Assembly: GCF_902150065.1 (NCBI RefSeq)
Contig: NC_043986.1
Coordinates: forward strand, 9,092,890 to 9,156,889
From: Myripristis murdjan
Taxonomy: Eukaryota; Chordata; Actinopteri; Holocentriformes; Holocentridae
DNA length: 64,000 nucleotides
Direction: 5' to 3'
Both the position numbers and the translations under genes were made by a program. A model generated the notes under the pieces. That model saw only the letters and a list, made by a program, of their open reading frames with translations, was not told the DNA's origin and ran no database searches. Each line of letters starts with the position of its first letter. Position 1 is the first letter of the stretch. Positions 31,501 through 54,040 of the stretch are shown one piece after another.

Positions 31501-33194
31501 CAGTCAAAGAATTGAGAAGTTTAATGATTTTTTTTTCTTTCCAAATAATATTCTCATCTGGATAAATAAAACATAGAAATGCAAACATGCTTGTCCGTCG
31601 TGTTACATATTTCCTATGTAGAAAAATGGACATCATGACTGGATAAAACAAAAGGAATTAAAATTTTGAAATCTAAAAACGCTAGCAAATGCTGTCGACC
31701 AACTAATCTAATCTGAGATTGACAGGGTTCCCGCTCATTTGGACTTTTCAGTAACTTGTCTGGGATGAAATTCAAGGACTCAAGATCTCCAACTGAGGTA
31801 AAGACATGAAATGGACAACATTAAACACAGAAGCCTCACAGTTTTTATATTTTTTTACTCATCTCAAGTAAAGCAGTCAGTAACACTGTTGCTGTATCCC
31901 AAAAAAAAAAGAAAAAGTAAAAAAAAAATCCGTCAATGGGTTACCTCAGGATGTGAAATGTTTGGATGGATACTATAATTTTAATTAAAGAAAAAAAGCT
32001 CTATGAATTCTCTCTTTTTTTTATTTTCATGGCCTAATGGGAACCCTGTACAAACCCTCATCTCCCTCTGGATACAGTTAATAATGTGACATAAACATTT
32101 TCTTTCTTTTTTTTTTTTAACATTATACAGTTCAAAATGAAAGAAAAACAAACCCTTTTCTGGGAAGGGCCCGGACAGACAGCGGGATAAAGGTGTTGGG
32201 TTAATATATCTCTCTTTACTCTAGCCGTGCGGTGTGATCTGGATTATGATTTCCCGTTGTTGCATGCGTCACACAACATGAAGAGGACCTTTCGGTGACG
32301 GCAAAAAATAGATATACGTGTAGAAAAGAAACGTGAGGGATATTTACACCAAAGAACGAGAATCACTGGTGAGAAATGCCTTCGTTTTTTTTGTTGGGGT
32401 TTTTTTTGTTTTTTTTTTTGGAGGGGTGGTGGGGTGAGGGGGGTTCGAAATGCTGACGGGAGGCGAAAAAAGGAAAACAAAGCCCGGTCGCCTGAAACAA
32501 AAAGCCTCAGAGAGACATTTTTCTGGAATACACACAGCTCACAGCTCGTCGACCATCCGGCACATGCTCAGGTGTTGTCCTATTTTCGAGTGCAATTAAC
32601 ACAACAAGGGGGAGGGGATTATCATTTTTGACCACAAACAAAAACAAAAACAATCCAGCGAGTTCAACGCCCACAAATTGCAGGTAAGTACGAGTCAGAA
32701 ATGGATCTTTAGGAGGATTTAGCTCTCGCGAAAATTTCCCTGTCACCCGATGGACGCCGCGGTCCGGGACATTAAGCTCGACAATAACTGAATTATCGCA
32801 CCACAGGGCTGGTAATAACAGGCTCTAATGTGATTTTTTTTCTGTGGAGTGCTATTGTTGGATCGAAACCGAGGGTTAAAAATGTTACGGGACAGGGGAG
32901 CGATGATAGCTTGGACAGAAAAGAGCCCGGTGCGCTCTTCCTCAGCGAGCGGCCGGGGGGTCTCTGGTTCAGGCTGTGGGGGCGGGGGGAGGCGGACATG
33001 GAGGGGGTGGAGGGGTAGAGGGTGGGGGGGGGACTACAGCATGTTTGCCTTTTTGTAGTGTTACATGTAGAAGACGGGCAGTTCTCCTCGGACACACAAA
33101 ACGCCCATACACAACGTCCTAGAAGTCCATTCACTCCCTCTTTGCTCCTTCGTCTCGTCTCTGTGATGTCGGTGTGATGTGGTCGATGCTGCGT
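31501..33194 (-). other. chmp4b: CHMP4B 3' UTR with likely poly(A) signal
   Basis: Minus-strand non-coding sequence from the CHMP4B stop to an ATTAAA signal (plus-strand TTTAAT at 31520-31525). The plus strand of 32,950-33,035 is very G-rich, so the message there is C-rich. The end point is inferred. Confidence 0.45.
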
Positions 33195-33280
33195 TTACAT
33201 GGCCTCCATCGCCCAGCGCTGTAGATCCTCCATGTCGTCCTCGTCCTCCTCTTTCTCCTTCTTGGCTGTGGGGGGTAAAA

Positions 33281-33311
<31 letters not shown>

Positions 33312-36300
33312 CATATTAAAGCTGTGAGTGATTTGAACAACTTCACTTTGTTCTGTGTCATGGTATTTTTACTTCCCAGTCGCCATCCTCGGGGGAGGCC
33401 GGTGCACGCGCCTTTCAAAGTAAAATTCAAACCGGCCGCCTTTCGACTCGGCGGCCTCCCGTTTCCCAGCATGCCACTGACACCCATAAGATCAGACATT
33501 TTGATTTGCTCAGTTTTCTGGTGCAACTTAGAATCTGAGCAAAATCCTTCAAACCCTTTCACATGCTGACCAGCTAAATTCACACAGTGGTATCTTTCTT
33601 TGCCATGTGAATACTGGGGGTTTAAAACCCAAATTTAATCATGATACGATATTGATTTTGATTCTTTGGACAACAATATGATATTTACAGTATCACAAAG
33701 TAAGGCACAATATGATTTTGATTGGATTCCACTCAGGGGCCTACGATCGATATGAGACACCGTTTCATCTCATTCTGGCTTTCTGCTTGCATGCGGCATG
33801 TGATCGTCTATTCTCTGCAATCCAAAATATTCCCACGCTGCTGATTTAATCCCGAGGGTGGACTAAAGGTGCTTATTGTCTTTTTCTTGGCTGCTGGCCA
33901 CGGCTGCTGTTATCTGCCTGGCGCTGGCACTACTTGAATGTTTAGAAAGGCGGTGCACTCGGTCTGCCACGAGAATTTCAAAATAAGGACATAAGGTAAA
34001 GTTTACTGTCATTGTAATTCCTACAACGAAATTGAGTTTGGCACTCTCATAAAAGCAGCAAGCGCAACATTAAAAGATCAAAAGTGCACACGACATAAGA
34101 CAATTGGTAAAAGCGACGGCAATAAATAAAACACTAAATTAAAAAAAGTAAAAGGCAGCATACAGTGCAGTTTAAATATTGCATCTACAGTAAAGTGTAT
34201 TGCACAATAAAGCCGTTATCTCTAAGATGCCAATATGGATCGATATTTTCACTTAGTGTTGATTATACTGGGTCTTTGATCGTTTGATTGATATATATCA
34301 TTCTAGACTGATGGATCATGGCGCTCCTGGTAAATACTACTCTAAAATGAAAGATGATAAAATGACAAGCAAAGATCTCCCACCTCCCTGACAGATACTG
34401 TGCCTGCTCATGGTGACCGATACTGGTCATTTGCATAAAAAGGCTTAATTGCAGATTTATCTTACTCATCTTAGACTTATCTTAGCCTCAATAACAAATT
34501 CTGGCAGCACTGGAGAAGAGAAGAGTGCCCAGCCCCGCCCGATTGAGATTTGAAGGACGTCCCAATGTAACTGGAATGGTTATGTTATGTGTAGTTTATG
34601 GATATCAAGGTTAGGCTGACAAAATCTATGACTTCTATAACCAGATTTTATTAACTTTCCTGACTTTCCGGAAGCTTCCTGGCCTGTGGGAACCCTGTAT
34701 TCTGGCCTCCACGTCACATGCTACACACATCATACATGAAGCGTCTGCCTTAATTGTGAAATCCAAATTGTTTCCTAAAAAGCAGCAAGATACTGACATA
34801 TTTCATATGATTTCTGGGGTTTCAGTAGTTCAGTAGCCATTTGGAGCTGCAGCTTTAATACCAAAAAAAAAAAAAAAAAAAAATGTAGTATGAACTCGAG
34901 TTGAGTTTATAAATGTAAAAATGATTCAAATAAAAACCCCGGCGGCACCGCATGCAAGTGCAAACAGGAAACCTCATGTGAGCGTTTCCGGAGGTTCTCA
35001 CCAGGTCTGGAAGGTAATGAAGTGGAAGGCACGTTGGGAAGGGGAACGTTCTCTGTTCCCCCGATCTCCAGCAGGTTCTTGTCCAGCTCCTCCTGTTCCA
35101 GCTCATCCAGCTCGGCCAGGAGCTCATCCTGAGGGACACAAACACAAACATCAGCGGCCACAGAATTTACATAGTTTACATATGCCGTGCTAATCGCCCA
35201 GACTCCGGGAAGCGTTTCCAAAGAAAAGTGCTCTGGCAGTCGAGGATGAATATGTTCTTCCAGGTACATGTTTAACATTAAAATGAGCTGTTTACTGAAC
35301 CATTTAACTGTGCAATACTTTTACACTTTTCAACAATTCAGCAGTGCAATATCCCCGTGTTTATAGGTATGCTCAGTTTCTTATTTCTGTATTTAACATT
35401 TTGTGGGATTAATGCACACATTTATACATGATGCACACACTTATTTTCTGATTTCCTTAGTATTGGCAGAAGCAGCCACCACGGCTGAAGAGACAAAGAA
35501 AAGAAAGAGAAAATCCAAGGAAAAAGGTGTCAAAAGTACCACCCACCCTGTTTGACTGACCTGTGATCTCTAAAAAAAAAAAAAGTGCAAAACACAAATT
35601 AGGCTAACTAACTAATAATACATCAAATTTGCAAAGATTTTGGATTATTTTTTCCTGATCTTCAAAATCTGTGTGGTATGGCCCACATGTGATCAAAAAA
35701 TTGTGTTTTTCCACACTTATGGAGCAATTTAAAGGACGACTCCATCAAGTTTCCACCATATCTTTGTGCTTGTGGCATGCTCACACCATCACACTTTATA
35801 GTAATCTCTGTAATCTCGTAGTCAGGGTCTATTCTCCAGCCTAAATCCAACACCTGATGATGCAGTCATGGGACAAGCAGCAGCAAGGAATACTAAAGCT
35901 TTAGTTTTCTTTTTTCAAATTCTCAATTTTATCTGGTTAAGAGAATCATTAAAGATCTTGAGTCTTTCTTGCTGCTGCTCCCTGTGCTTGCATCATGAGA
36001 TGGGAGATTTGGGAGGGGATGAGCACAGCTGTCCTAGGAGACTCAGTGAAAGAAAGAAAGAACAAACGAGAAAGTTGAAAAGCCAAGAAAATGTGGCAGT
36101 TCATTAGGAATACAGAACCCAAATCTGAAACTGCAGGAAATATAAAATTCACAAAAAGCACCACTGACCTCATCAAACTCCTCTCCAAAGCCGACCGGTT
36201 TAGAGATGGCATCGGAGATTCCTGGGCCAGCTCCTGCTGCTCTGTGATGTCCTGCATCAGGTCATCCACACTTGTCGATGTCCCTGAAACAACAACAATC

Positions 36301-39300
36301 AGGTCATATTTCATATTGATGTGCAGGCGAACATTGGTTTTTAAATCCAACCTCAGTGCTGGGTTTTAAAATAGGTTACAGTGAGACAGGAAACATAGGA
36401 GAGAGAGAGAGAGAGAGAGAGGATGTGCCTCGTGCTGTGAGCTGAATCCCAAGTCACATTATTGCAGAAAACATGACGTGCACCGCTGTGAACTTCATCC
36501 AGACATTATTTATCTGAATGGACTGATGGCTCAGCAAAGTAATGATTAAAGTATGCAGAAAAACAATGAAAAAAGCATAATTAGTTTAGTCTGATTCATA
36601 AAATAAGATGTCTCAGTGGCATTCTGGAAGATATACAAATGCATGTTTTTATTGTACAGGCTATTCCCTGATATTTTGTTTCATTTTCATTCATTCAGAG
36701 ATTTCACTTGATCGAATGACCTCAGATGCAGCCACGTTTGGATTAGCGAGGTATTACTGTATATGGGTCAAAACTCGTGTTACACAAAATGCCTGTATTT
36801 CGTTATGAAACACTGTGTCTCTCCGAGTCGCTCGACAGGATGACAGAGGTTTGTTTTTTTGGTTTTTTTTTTTTCTTCCGCTTACATGTTTTCATGGGCA
36901 GACTTCATGGCCTTGGCAGCGAAGCCCATGTTCTTGAGCACCTCAGTGTTGGTGTTGGCGTTCTCCAGAGCCTCTCTCTGGAACTCGATGGTCGACAGCG
37001 TGCCGTCGATCTGGGCGAGCTGCTTCTCGTACCGCTTCTTTCTTTTCAAGGCCTGCAGAGCCGCTGAGGTGACAAGAAAAGAGACAGATCGATACATATG
37101 TAATTCAATGATAGTGAAGGCAAAAGCTCACTCGTGTTTGATGTGTGTTTCTTTTTTTGTCTTCAAACCAACTCGGAGCTGACAACGCCCCGAGAGCTCT
37201 CAGGTGCTGCGTTCATTTTCAACAAACAGCCCTGCTCGGACTCTCGTGTCCGCAGTTTCCTCATATTCATAATTCTGGCTCCAAGGCTGCGAGCTTCCTG
37301 ATTCTTTGCGCCCGTGTGAACACAGCACATACTCCATTTTAATCAAACATGTGATAAAGACTTAAAACAATAAGGAACAAATGTAGAGCTGAGTAACACG
37401 GCTTCCTATGACAGCAGGAACTCACTGGTCCACAAACACCACAGGGATTTTGGATATCGTGATATGATAACACTGAGCTCATTAGAGGCCTGATAGGGAA
37501 AGCTTGTGGCAGTGAAGCTGTCAGGCGGCAGCGCACCAGTCACTCAGCTGACCTTTGTATAGTTGAGGAAGGAAATAAGCCGGGCGAGGGCAACATACAC
37601 AGCAGATATCAAATCAGTCATCTAAAGACCTGCAACTCTGAGCCCTGGGACTTTTCAGCCTCATAGGCTCTAGGCCTGGACAATATTGATAAGATTAAAT
37701 ATCATGGTCATTTTTTTTTTTTTTTATCACATACTTCAATATCAGTATTGTGATGATATTGCAGGGATGACTATTGGTGCTTTCACAACATATTTACACA
37801 ATGAGACTTTTGATTAACAGGACATGGATTAACATGGATGTGATGACCAAGCAGGTAGAGACAAACAGTAGTATAGATTAGGGCTGGGCAATATATCAAT
37901 ATTATGTCAATATCACAATATGTCTGGATAATTCTGGGGGATTTTGGATATTGTGATATGGTATATGTATTGTCTTTTCCTGGTTTTAAAGGTTATTTGC
38001 CACAACCTGCTTGGTCATTATATCCACATTAGCTTACAAATGACTGTTTATCCAAAAATCTCCTTGTTTAAACATTTTGTGGAAAACACTAACAGCCATC
38101 CCTACAATACTGTTTTAGTATTGATAAAGGTATTCAATCAAAAATACTGTGGTATTCAGATCTGTCCACATCACCCAGCCCTGATACAATCAGCAGTGTA
38201 ATGAGTTAAGAAAAGTGCATTTATGAAAGTGCTTTTACTGTAAGAAAGAAAAGACAACACCTATGCCAAAATCACAGACAATATCTTGTGTAGTGTCACA
38301 ATATTGATATTAAGACAATGAGGTATTGCCCAGCCCTCACTGACTCTTCACTTTCTGAGATAAAACATGGAAACACTTGGTCTCCTTTACCAATATCTTC
38401 CCAAGTTTTTTCTTAAATTTCTACTTAAGAAAGATCCTAAGAAAAGTCTGTGTGGGATTCATGATGAGTTCTTAAACCGCCAAACTGTTTGCACCTGTGA
38501 TCTTATACTGATGAATCCCACTGCCTTCTAAGATTGAAAGTGTGTGCCAGTTGACCCTGGTTAGCACAGGTAAATGACCTGCCAGTCCCCACGGCAGGAC
38601 ATGAGTCTGTGCACACACACAAACACACACAGGACCTGAACAAGTTGAGGGAAGTCAAGAACGCCTAAACACAAGTCGCAAGAGACTCAAGCGAGGACAA
38701 GTGTAGGGACACAGAAACAGATAGCACCATCATATGCACGCGCACCAGCAGGACAGGGGGCGCTGCAGAGGAGCATCGGAGCTGAAACCATCCAGGTGCA
38801 GAGGCCAGAGCTCATTTTTAGCCTTAACAGTGGAAATAAAGAGACAGATAATAAGATGCACGGGCTGCTGTTCCTGTGAGCCCTGCATCTGGAGAAGGAT
38901 GCATGACTGATGAACTTACAAACAAAAAAAAGAAAAGAAAAAAAATCATTTGAGCACCAATCTGTGTTCGTGTTCATTTTAACCGAGTATAATCCTTTCT
39001 AATGAAAATAACAATTTAAAATATTATAAATTGTAGAAATATGATTGTAATTTAAATCCTATAATATTATACAACTACAGGATTGTAGAAAACACAACTG
39101 CCAATTATTTTTCACAACCCCGTCAGCACTCAACTGTACTTTAGAGCTCTCTTGAGTGTGTGTAGCTTCTGGTCTTACTCCAAAACAAATCTCAGATATG
39201 AAAACATTGATGAATGCCAGAATCTTCTTGAAAGGCAGGTGGGTTACAAGAAAGAATCTGTTCCTAAAGACAGTTGGTGAATTAGTAAAAGTAAGTATTA

Positions 39301-39834
39301 GTGATTATTCAGTATGAGGGGTGGGAATCACCAGAGGCCCCACGATAAGATATTATGGAGATAATTAAGCTCACAATAAGATAGTACTGCAATTGTAAAC
39401 ATTTTGCAATATGCCGAGTATTGCAGTAACGCATATTGTGATTTATTATCTTTTTTTTTTTAACTGCAAATTATACCACCACAGGAAAACTTTGTCAACA
39501 TGTTTTATCTGAGATACAATTTTAATTCTGTTCATGTCACTTAAATCATTTTTCCTGCTTCAAAATGGGATTTTCAAGCAGACAGTCTGACCAACTCTGT
39601 CTGAAAAAACCTGTCATACATTCTGTAATACTGCATCGATTCTCGGCGATATACAATATTAATAGTTGATATCAGTGTATCGACACAATATTGCCACACA
39701 AAATATCACAATACTACACTGTATTGATTTTTCTATTGATCCCACTCCTATTATCACACTCCTAAGTATTAGCCTATGTGTGGCTGAATTTATTGCCTAT
39801 TATTGTGGGCTACTGTAGGTTGGTGCAACCTTCC

Positions 39835-39892
<58 letters not shown>

Positions 39893-40018
39893 TCTGGTTA
39901 ACATTAGTGTGTCATGCCCTCTTCAACAAGTGCAACTCCCATCATGCCAGTGAGCCCTTGGCCTCCAGCCAGACAGTTATCTGTGTTAAGTAAAATCAAA
40001 CCAAACTACAGCAAACAA

Positions 40019-40078
<60 letters not shown>

Positions 40079-40619
40079 GCCACTGAATATCCTCACTGTT
40101 TAATCACCATCCCCATCAAAAGCAGTCATGAGAGGTAAAACACTTATCGACTTTAGGCAGCACAAAGGGCAGACGATCGATCAATAATCGGCTGATCTAA
40201 TCGGGTCACTGACAAGCACCTGAACCCAGCCAGCCCGACCCACCAGGCGCGTGCTGAGGCGAGCCCGGCCGTGACAACGCTGCTGGGCGAGCCTGGCAAC
40301 CAGCTCGGGAGAGTTAGCAGCTGCGGCTAACATGCTAACAGCTAGCCTCGGGTTGTCAGCTGCCTCGGTCGCAGATACGGATGCTCTCATCGCGGCAGAT
40401 GTTTACTGTCGACGGATATTTCCTCATCACCTCACCTCTTTTGTTTTTCGTGCCGTTTTTCTTGGCGATGATCAGCTCCTGGTCAATCTTTTTCTCTAGA
40501 AATTCCTGTTTCTTCGTTAGCATCTCCTCTGTCTCTCGGAGTTTCTGGATCGCCTCTTGCGGGCTCGGCCCCTTTCCTCCTTTTCCCCCTCCGCCAAAAA
40601 TCCTACCAAACAATGCCAT
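33195..40619 (-). CDS. chmp4b: CHMP4B, charged multivesicular body protein 4b (ESCRT-III, Snf7)
   Basis: Main filament-forming ESCRT-III subunit for multivesicular bodies, abscission, membrane repair and virus budding. Five coding exons: 40619-40436, 37063-36886, 36283-36169, 35128-35002, 33265-33195. Lengths sum to 675 nt (224 residues), exactly the human length. It starts MALFGRIFGGGGKGGKG, then the basic alpha1-alpha2 core with QEAIQKLRETEEML, LKRKKRYEKQLAQIDGTL and EALENANTNTEVLKNMG. Next come ISKPVGFGEEFDE and DELLAELDELEQEELDKNLL. The C-terminal helix MEDLQRWAMEAM corresponds to the ALIX-binding end. Oddity: exon 3 has one extra base (GACAAGTGTGGAT for GACAAGGTGGAT) and one missing base (CAGGAATCTCC for CAGGAGATCTCC), so it literally reads into a TGA, although the residues on either side are conserved and net length is kept. 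I take this as sequence error. Intron 1 carries two (CA)n arrays. Confidence 0.95.
37670..38336 (+). repeat. Fold-back repeats with GGGCTGGGCAATAT ends in CHMP4B intron 1
   Basis: A unit at 37,880-38,185 starts AGGGCTGGGCAATATATC and ends CACCCAGCCCT, giving inverted ends. Flanking pieces of the same family lie at 37,670-37,760 (GGCCTGGACAATATTGA) and 38,270-38,336 (ending GCCCAGCCCTCA). A relic with the internal TTTTCCTGGTTTTA block lies at 55,970-56,110. Non-autonomous, AT-rich, no coding. Typical fish MITE-like family; name not assigned. Confidence 0.5.
39317..39749 (+). repeat. Dispersed element with GGGTGGGAATCACCAGAG end, copy 1
   Basis: It starts GGGGTGGGAATCACCAGAGG and ends TTGATCCCACTCCT, giving weak inverted termini. 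The same sequence is present in reverse orientation at 51,020-51,430, where it ends GCCTCTGGTGATTCCC. Contains several CAATAT/ATCGATA words. Non-coding, probably a non-autonomous DNA transposon. It lies in CHMP4B intron 1. Confidence 0.55.
39836..40076 (+). repeat. Two (CA)n microsatellites in CHMP4B intron 1
   Basis: Nearly pure (CA)n arrays at 39836-39889 (about 27 units) and 40021-40076 (about 28 units), separated by 131 bp, both in the same orientation. They are 0.36-0.6 kb downstream of the first coding exon. Confidence 0.95.
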
Positions 40620-40800
40620 AACTGTGGTGCTAAAACGCTAAAGATGTATGATTTTAAATGGTCGAAGTACGCGTGAAATTGTGACTAGCTACTAAGCTAC
40701 AGTGACACTTCGCCCTGGCCTGAATTGTTGATGTTTTTTCTACTTCCTGGATAAGGCCTAATGACGTCGCACAGTTCGGTGGGTGGGCGTTGTTCGCGCT
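40620..40800 (-). promoter_or_regulatory. chmp4b: CHMP4B promoter and 5' UTR region with CRE core
   Basis: Sequence upstream of the CHMP4B ATG. TGACGTC at 40762-40768 is a CRE core about 145 bp upstream of the start codon. AGCTACTAAGCTAC words lie at about 40,687. The transcription start is inferred to lie around 40,660-40,720. Confidence 0.45.
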
Positions 40801-41990
40801 CCCTCTGCCGCCACCTGCTGGACAGTCCGAGTAACTGCAAGCAGAGGACAACAAGCCACACGCTGATTTAATTAACAAAATGTCTTAAAAATGTAACTCA
40901 AGACCCACCCTTTTGCCCATTTATTTATTTAGCTCAATTTGTTTTCCATTCCGGTATATTTCCGTATTTTCTCGATTGTTTCGTTTTAACACCCCGGTAC
41001 TTTTTATATTTGATATATATTCGATATTTGGAATTTTACCTATTTCTTGTTTCCTCATTGAAAATTGTCGAGAGTTATGGTAGCGTCTTCTCAGCTCTTT
41101 TTTGTCTTCGTCATTTGATATGAAACATTTGCTTTCTCGTGTAAATTTTGTCATGTACAAAATAAATAAATAAATAAATAAAATTTAAAAAATGGGGGGA
41201 AATAGAGTTGGCTGCAGTTCGTCAAATTCTCCAGAGAAGAAGATAAAAAAGCATAAATGCAATTATAAGAATAGAAAAAGTTAGAACTATAATATGTGCT
41301 TTAGAAATTTGTAAAAATGCGCATTAGGTAGAACAAGAGGGCCCTCTTTCAGAGAGGCGAGGGCCCTAAATATATACATCAATCCTAGAATATTACAACA
41401 ATGTGCGTATTCAACTCAGTAGTACCATACGCACTACTGAATTATTAAACTAAAGTCCTACAGGTAGAAAATGATTTAAATAAACAGTTGAACTGTGTGA
41501 TGAAGCGGCCCGGGCCGCTAGACAGCTAACCACCCAAAACCTCAGAAACCTGTTTCTGATGTTATTTTGTGTGAGGCACAATGTGTGGGGCTAACTGTGG
41601 GATTTACGTCTACAAATAGTTTATATTTGTACCTATTAAAATGTTTTATGTCCGGGACACTAAAAGAAAAGAGATCCTAGTAATCATCAAATCATATCAG
41701 AGGCATAAGTGGATCTTTCTCAGACATGCCCTTTTTTTTTCTTTTCTTAACTATCTATATTCATGTTAAAAACTGTAATGGTATATGGACTTTCATTTTA
41801 TTTTTTAGCTATTTTAAAAATGAAAGCGACTGCACTGGCTTGTTGTTTCATACCTGACAGGAACCTTCCATGTTCAGCTTGTGTACCAAACACATGCAAA
41901 CTCCTTTTCCATGACTGATATGAGGAAAAAAAAACAAAATGAGGAAATTTCCCACAAAAGCAGACAGTTGGGGGTTTATGTATTTTAATT
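40801..41990. other. Intergenic gap between CHMP4B promoter and VAPB 3' end
   Basis: About 1.2 kb of AT-rich sequence with a short (TAAA)n run at 41,160-41,183. No gene, transposon ends or conserved open frame seen. Confidence 0.55.
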
Positions 41991-42019
41991 CATTATGATG
42001 CTACATGATCCATGATGGT

Positions 42020-44105
42020 TGTTTTTATTATCTTCTTCCTTTACATTTTGTTAATAACTTTGCCAGTTATCTTTTTAAGTAATTTTTATTTTTATGTACA
42101 TACAAAACAGTATCCAATTACTTTGTGGTTACATCGTTGTGTGACTGTGTCTCTGCATGTGTGATCTGAAGCTCTGATGCGTTTTCTTAAAATGTAGTGT
42201 GTATTCACAGGTCAGTCCTCTTCTTAGCCACCCACATCTCCACTCCCCAAACTCCCTCTGGCAAAGAAAAATACAGCTTTCCTTTCTTTTTTCTTCCTTT
42301 TTTTTTTTTTACAACTGAGTTTGCTTGGTTGGTCAATTGATAGCTGAGATAGCACAACGAGACTGTTTTGGTTATCAAACAACCACCAAGCCCGAAAGGA
42401 AACAGAAAATATAAATGAAAAGAAAGAAAACACATCCACACAAACTGATAAACCAGACTCAAGATGGTCCCTTTTGAAAAGACAGTAATTGTTGTTTTTT
42501 TTTTTGTTGTTTGTTTGGTTTTTTTTTTTTGGATAATATAATTTCAACACACAAAAAAAGAGAGAGAATAATAATAAATCCAGGTCATTCCATGCAGAAC
42601 GCAGAGTGGACACTTGAATATAGTGCATCTGAATATTACAAACAACAGAAGCATCGTGGCTACATGATAATATGAGAAGAAAAAAAAGGCAAACGACTGC
42701 CGTGATACACTAGAAGATGGTAATACTACAAATATGCCATGGGCAGAATTTAAAGAGCGGGAATTGAAAAAGCCGACCAAAACGATGGCCGGCTACACTC
42801 TGGTATACTGTAAATGTCCAAGTTGGTTTTGCATAACAAGTCCACTGATTTAAGATAAGGACGGGGAGGGGGATAAGATATATATATATTTTTTTCTGAT
42901 GCCACTCTCTTTCTGTCTCAACCTGAGGAATTAAATCATCAACAGTCAGGAAATCAAAGTGTTGCATGGGCAAATCTGATACCTTGAACACAACTGCAAC
43001 TTAGTTTGCTTTTCCATAATAACAAGTTCACTGTGCAGCATGAAATCCACGTGATGAATCTTATTTTACAAATAGCCAAAAAAATAAAAATCACTGAAAT
43101 GAAATTAAAAAAAAAAAAAAAAAAAAAAAGACTCGTCAGCTGGGTCTGACTAGGACTGAAATAATCAATATTTTCAGTGGATTTTTTTTTTTTTTTCAAC
43201 TAACACCCCCATTTTTTTCTGTTGTGTACAGGAAATCTGTTTGGATGACAGGATTTGTATTATTTTAACCACCCCTCTTTCCATCACACTAAAACTCCAC
43301 AGCTTCTGATTCACCGTTTTGTGGTCTCCGCGCGTTAAAACATTCACACACAGCCGCATCAGCCTTCCAGCAGGAGACAAAATGAACAACACACACACGC
43401 ACACACACACGGGAGGGAGAAAAAATGCATGGCTTCTACTGGCTCACATTTTTCACCAGATACTGTTGAGAAGACAATACATAGAGCTTGAAACGGAGAA
43501 AGTCGTTCATTGATCCCACGCGTTTCCCCCTCTCCTTAGGCATTATCAGAATCAAAGTGGAAGAGAGAATATCAGGAGAGGAACACTGGATCGCCTCCTC
43601 TTATGCAATGTGATTAAGTAACGTGAAGAGCGAGAGTCGATAAGGAATCAATGAAGGACTTCAGACGTTCAACCAGAGCATAGCCACTCCCACAGACCAT
43701 AAACTCATCTGTGCAAGTCGGGGAAGATGGTTGAGGAAGGAAGTATGGATGGACGGAAAGAACAGATCAGAGATGGTGATTATTTCACAAAAAAAAACAA
43801 AACAAAACAAAACAAAAAAAAACAACGACCTGTGACGAAAACGTTCTCACTCATGGTTAACTTGGATTGCCTTCCTTTGTTTTCTTTTTACACATTAAAT
43901 AATTTTCATCCTCTACTGTTCTGACAAACCTTTGTGATATTGCCTTCGATGCTAAAAAAAACAAAACAAACAAAACAAAACAAACAAACCCAAGAACAGA
44001 AAAAAAAAAACCCAGAAGACATCTCCATCATTGTCGTTATCGTCGTCATCATTTTGTCCTCCCGAGCATGCCATCCGTCTGTCACTGTGCTCTGTCCGTC
44101 TGTCT
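42020..44105 (-). other. vapb: VAPB 3' UTR
   Basis: Roughly 2 kb of non-coding sequence follows the VAPB stop on the minus strand, rich in U/G homopolymer tracts. Candidate AATAAA signals are plus-strand TTTATT at 42085-42090 and 42024-42029. The extent is inferred from these signals and from the absence of another gene. Confidence 0.45.
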
Positions 44106-53435
<9,330 letters not shown>

Positions 53436-53720
53436 GTCCCAGAGCTTCGGGGTTTCTTCCTGTCGTGACTGCGAGGACGGCGACGCACCACCGCTGTCGT
53501 GGGGCACTGAGGTCGGAGACACAGCCGGAGACACAGTCCCGTCCCTCGGCTCGCTGCGGGGAAGGAGGAGGATCAACAAAATGCAACCGCCGCTCGGACT
53601 GGGGGCTAGCCTGCTAATGCTAACCGCTAGCAACGGAGAAAAGGGAAGGAAGGCACGCGGCGACGTCACGCGAGGGGTGGGGCTCGTGCTGGATGTCAGC
53701 TGGTTCTCTTGCGCGCGTGG
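53436..53720 (-). promoter_or_regulatory. vapb: VAPB promoter and 5' UTR region with CRE core
   Basis: CpG-rich sequence upstream of the VAPB ATG, with GACGTCA at 53662-53668 (about 230 bp upstream) and CTAGCCTGCTAATGCTAACC-type words at 53,604-53,632. The exact start site is not readable. The frame upstream of the ATG is open, but nothing conserved is seen in it. Confidence 0.5.
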
Positions 53721-53814
53721 AGGCACTCTTAATTTCTTTTGTTTGTTAAATAACATTTTTTCACGTCTGACACATGGCAGTGATATCTGATGCCCATAAC
53801 CTGACACACTGTTT

Positions 53815-54040
53815 ATTCAACTGTTTATTTAACTGTGCAACATCCCCGTGTATGTATGGGTCTTATTGCTGTAGTTATTGTTGTAATATTTTCTAATACA
53901 CATATTACTATAATGCACCCTTTGAACAACTTTCTAAGGCACATATTTTTCTTTTTCTTCTAATTTAATTCCTCTCTTGAGACTTTGACCCAATTTCTCC
54001 TCGGGAATCAATGAACTATTTCTGATTCTGATCCTAATGA
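53815..54040 (+). repeat. LINE/SINE-type 3' tail, copy with GATTCTGAT end
   Basis: Contains CAACATCCCCGTGTATGTAT near its left and ends with the tail GAATCAATGAACTATTTCTG plus ATTCTGAT. Related copies end GATCAATAAAGTATTTCTG at 25,900-25,990, 12,640-12,875 and 47,100-47,180, and a truncated one lies at 35,300-35,460. All are in plus orientation. The tail resembles the 3' ends of fish LINE-related retroposons. I do not assign a family. Confidence 0.5.

Noticed and set aside
33615-34260. CHMP4B intron 3 segment with CGATATT words and a TGCAGT-rich block as a defined transposon
   Set aside because: It looks repeat-derived, but I could find neither clear ends, a target duplication, nor a second copy in the window.
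35949-36350. 133-residue frame across CHMP4B exon 3 as a separate protein
   Set aside because: It merely joins intron sequence to shifted pieces of the CHMP4B exon.
39836-40076. Direct repeats considered as a CRISPR-like array
   Set aside because: They are dinucleotide (CA)n arrays in a vertebrate intron with no repeat-spacer pattern.
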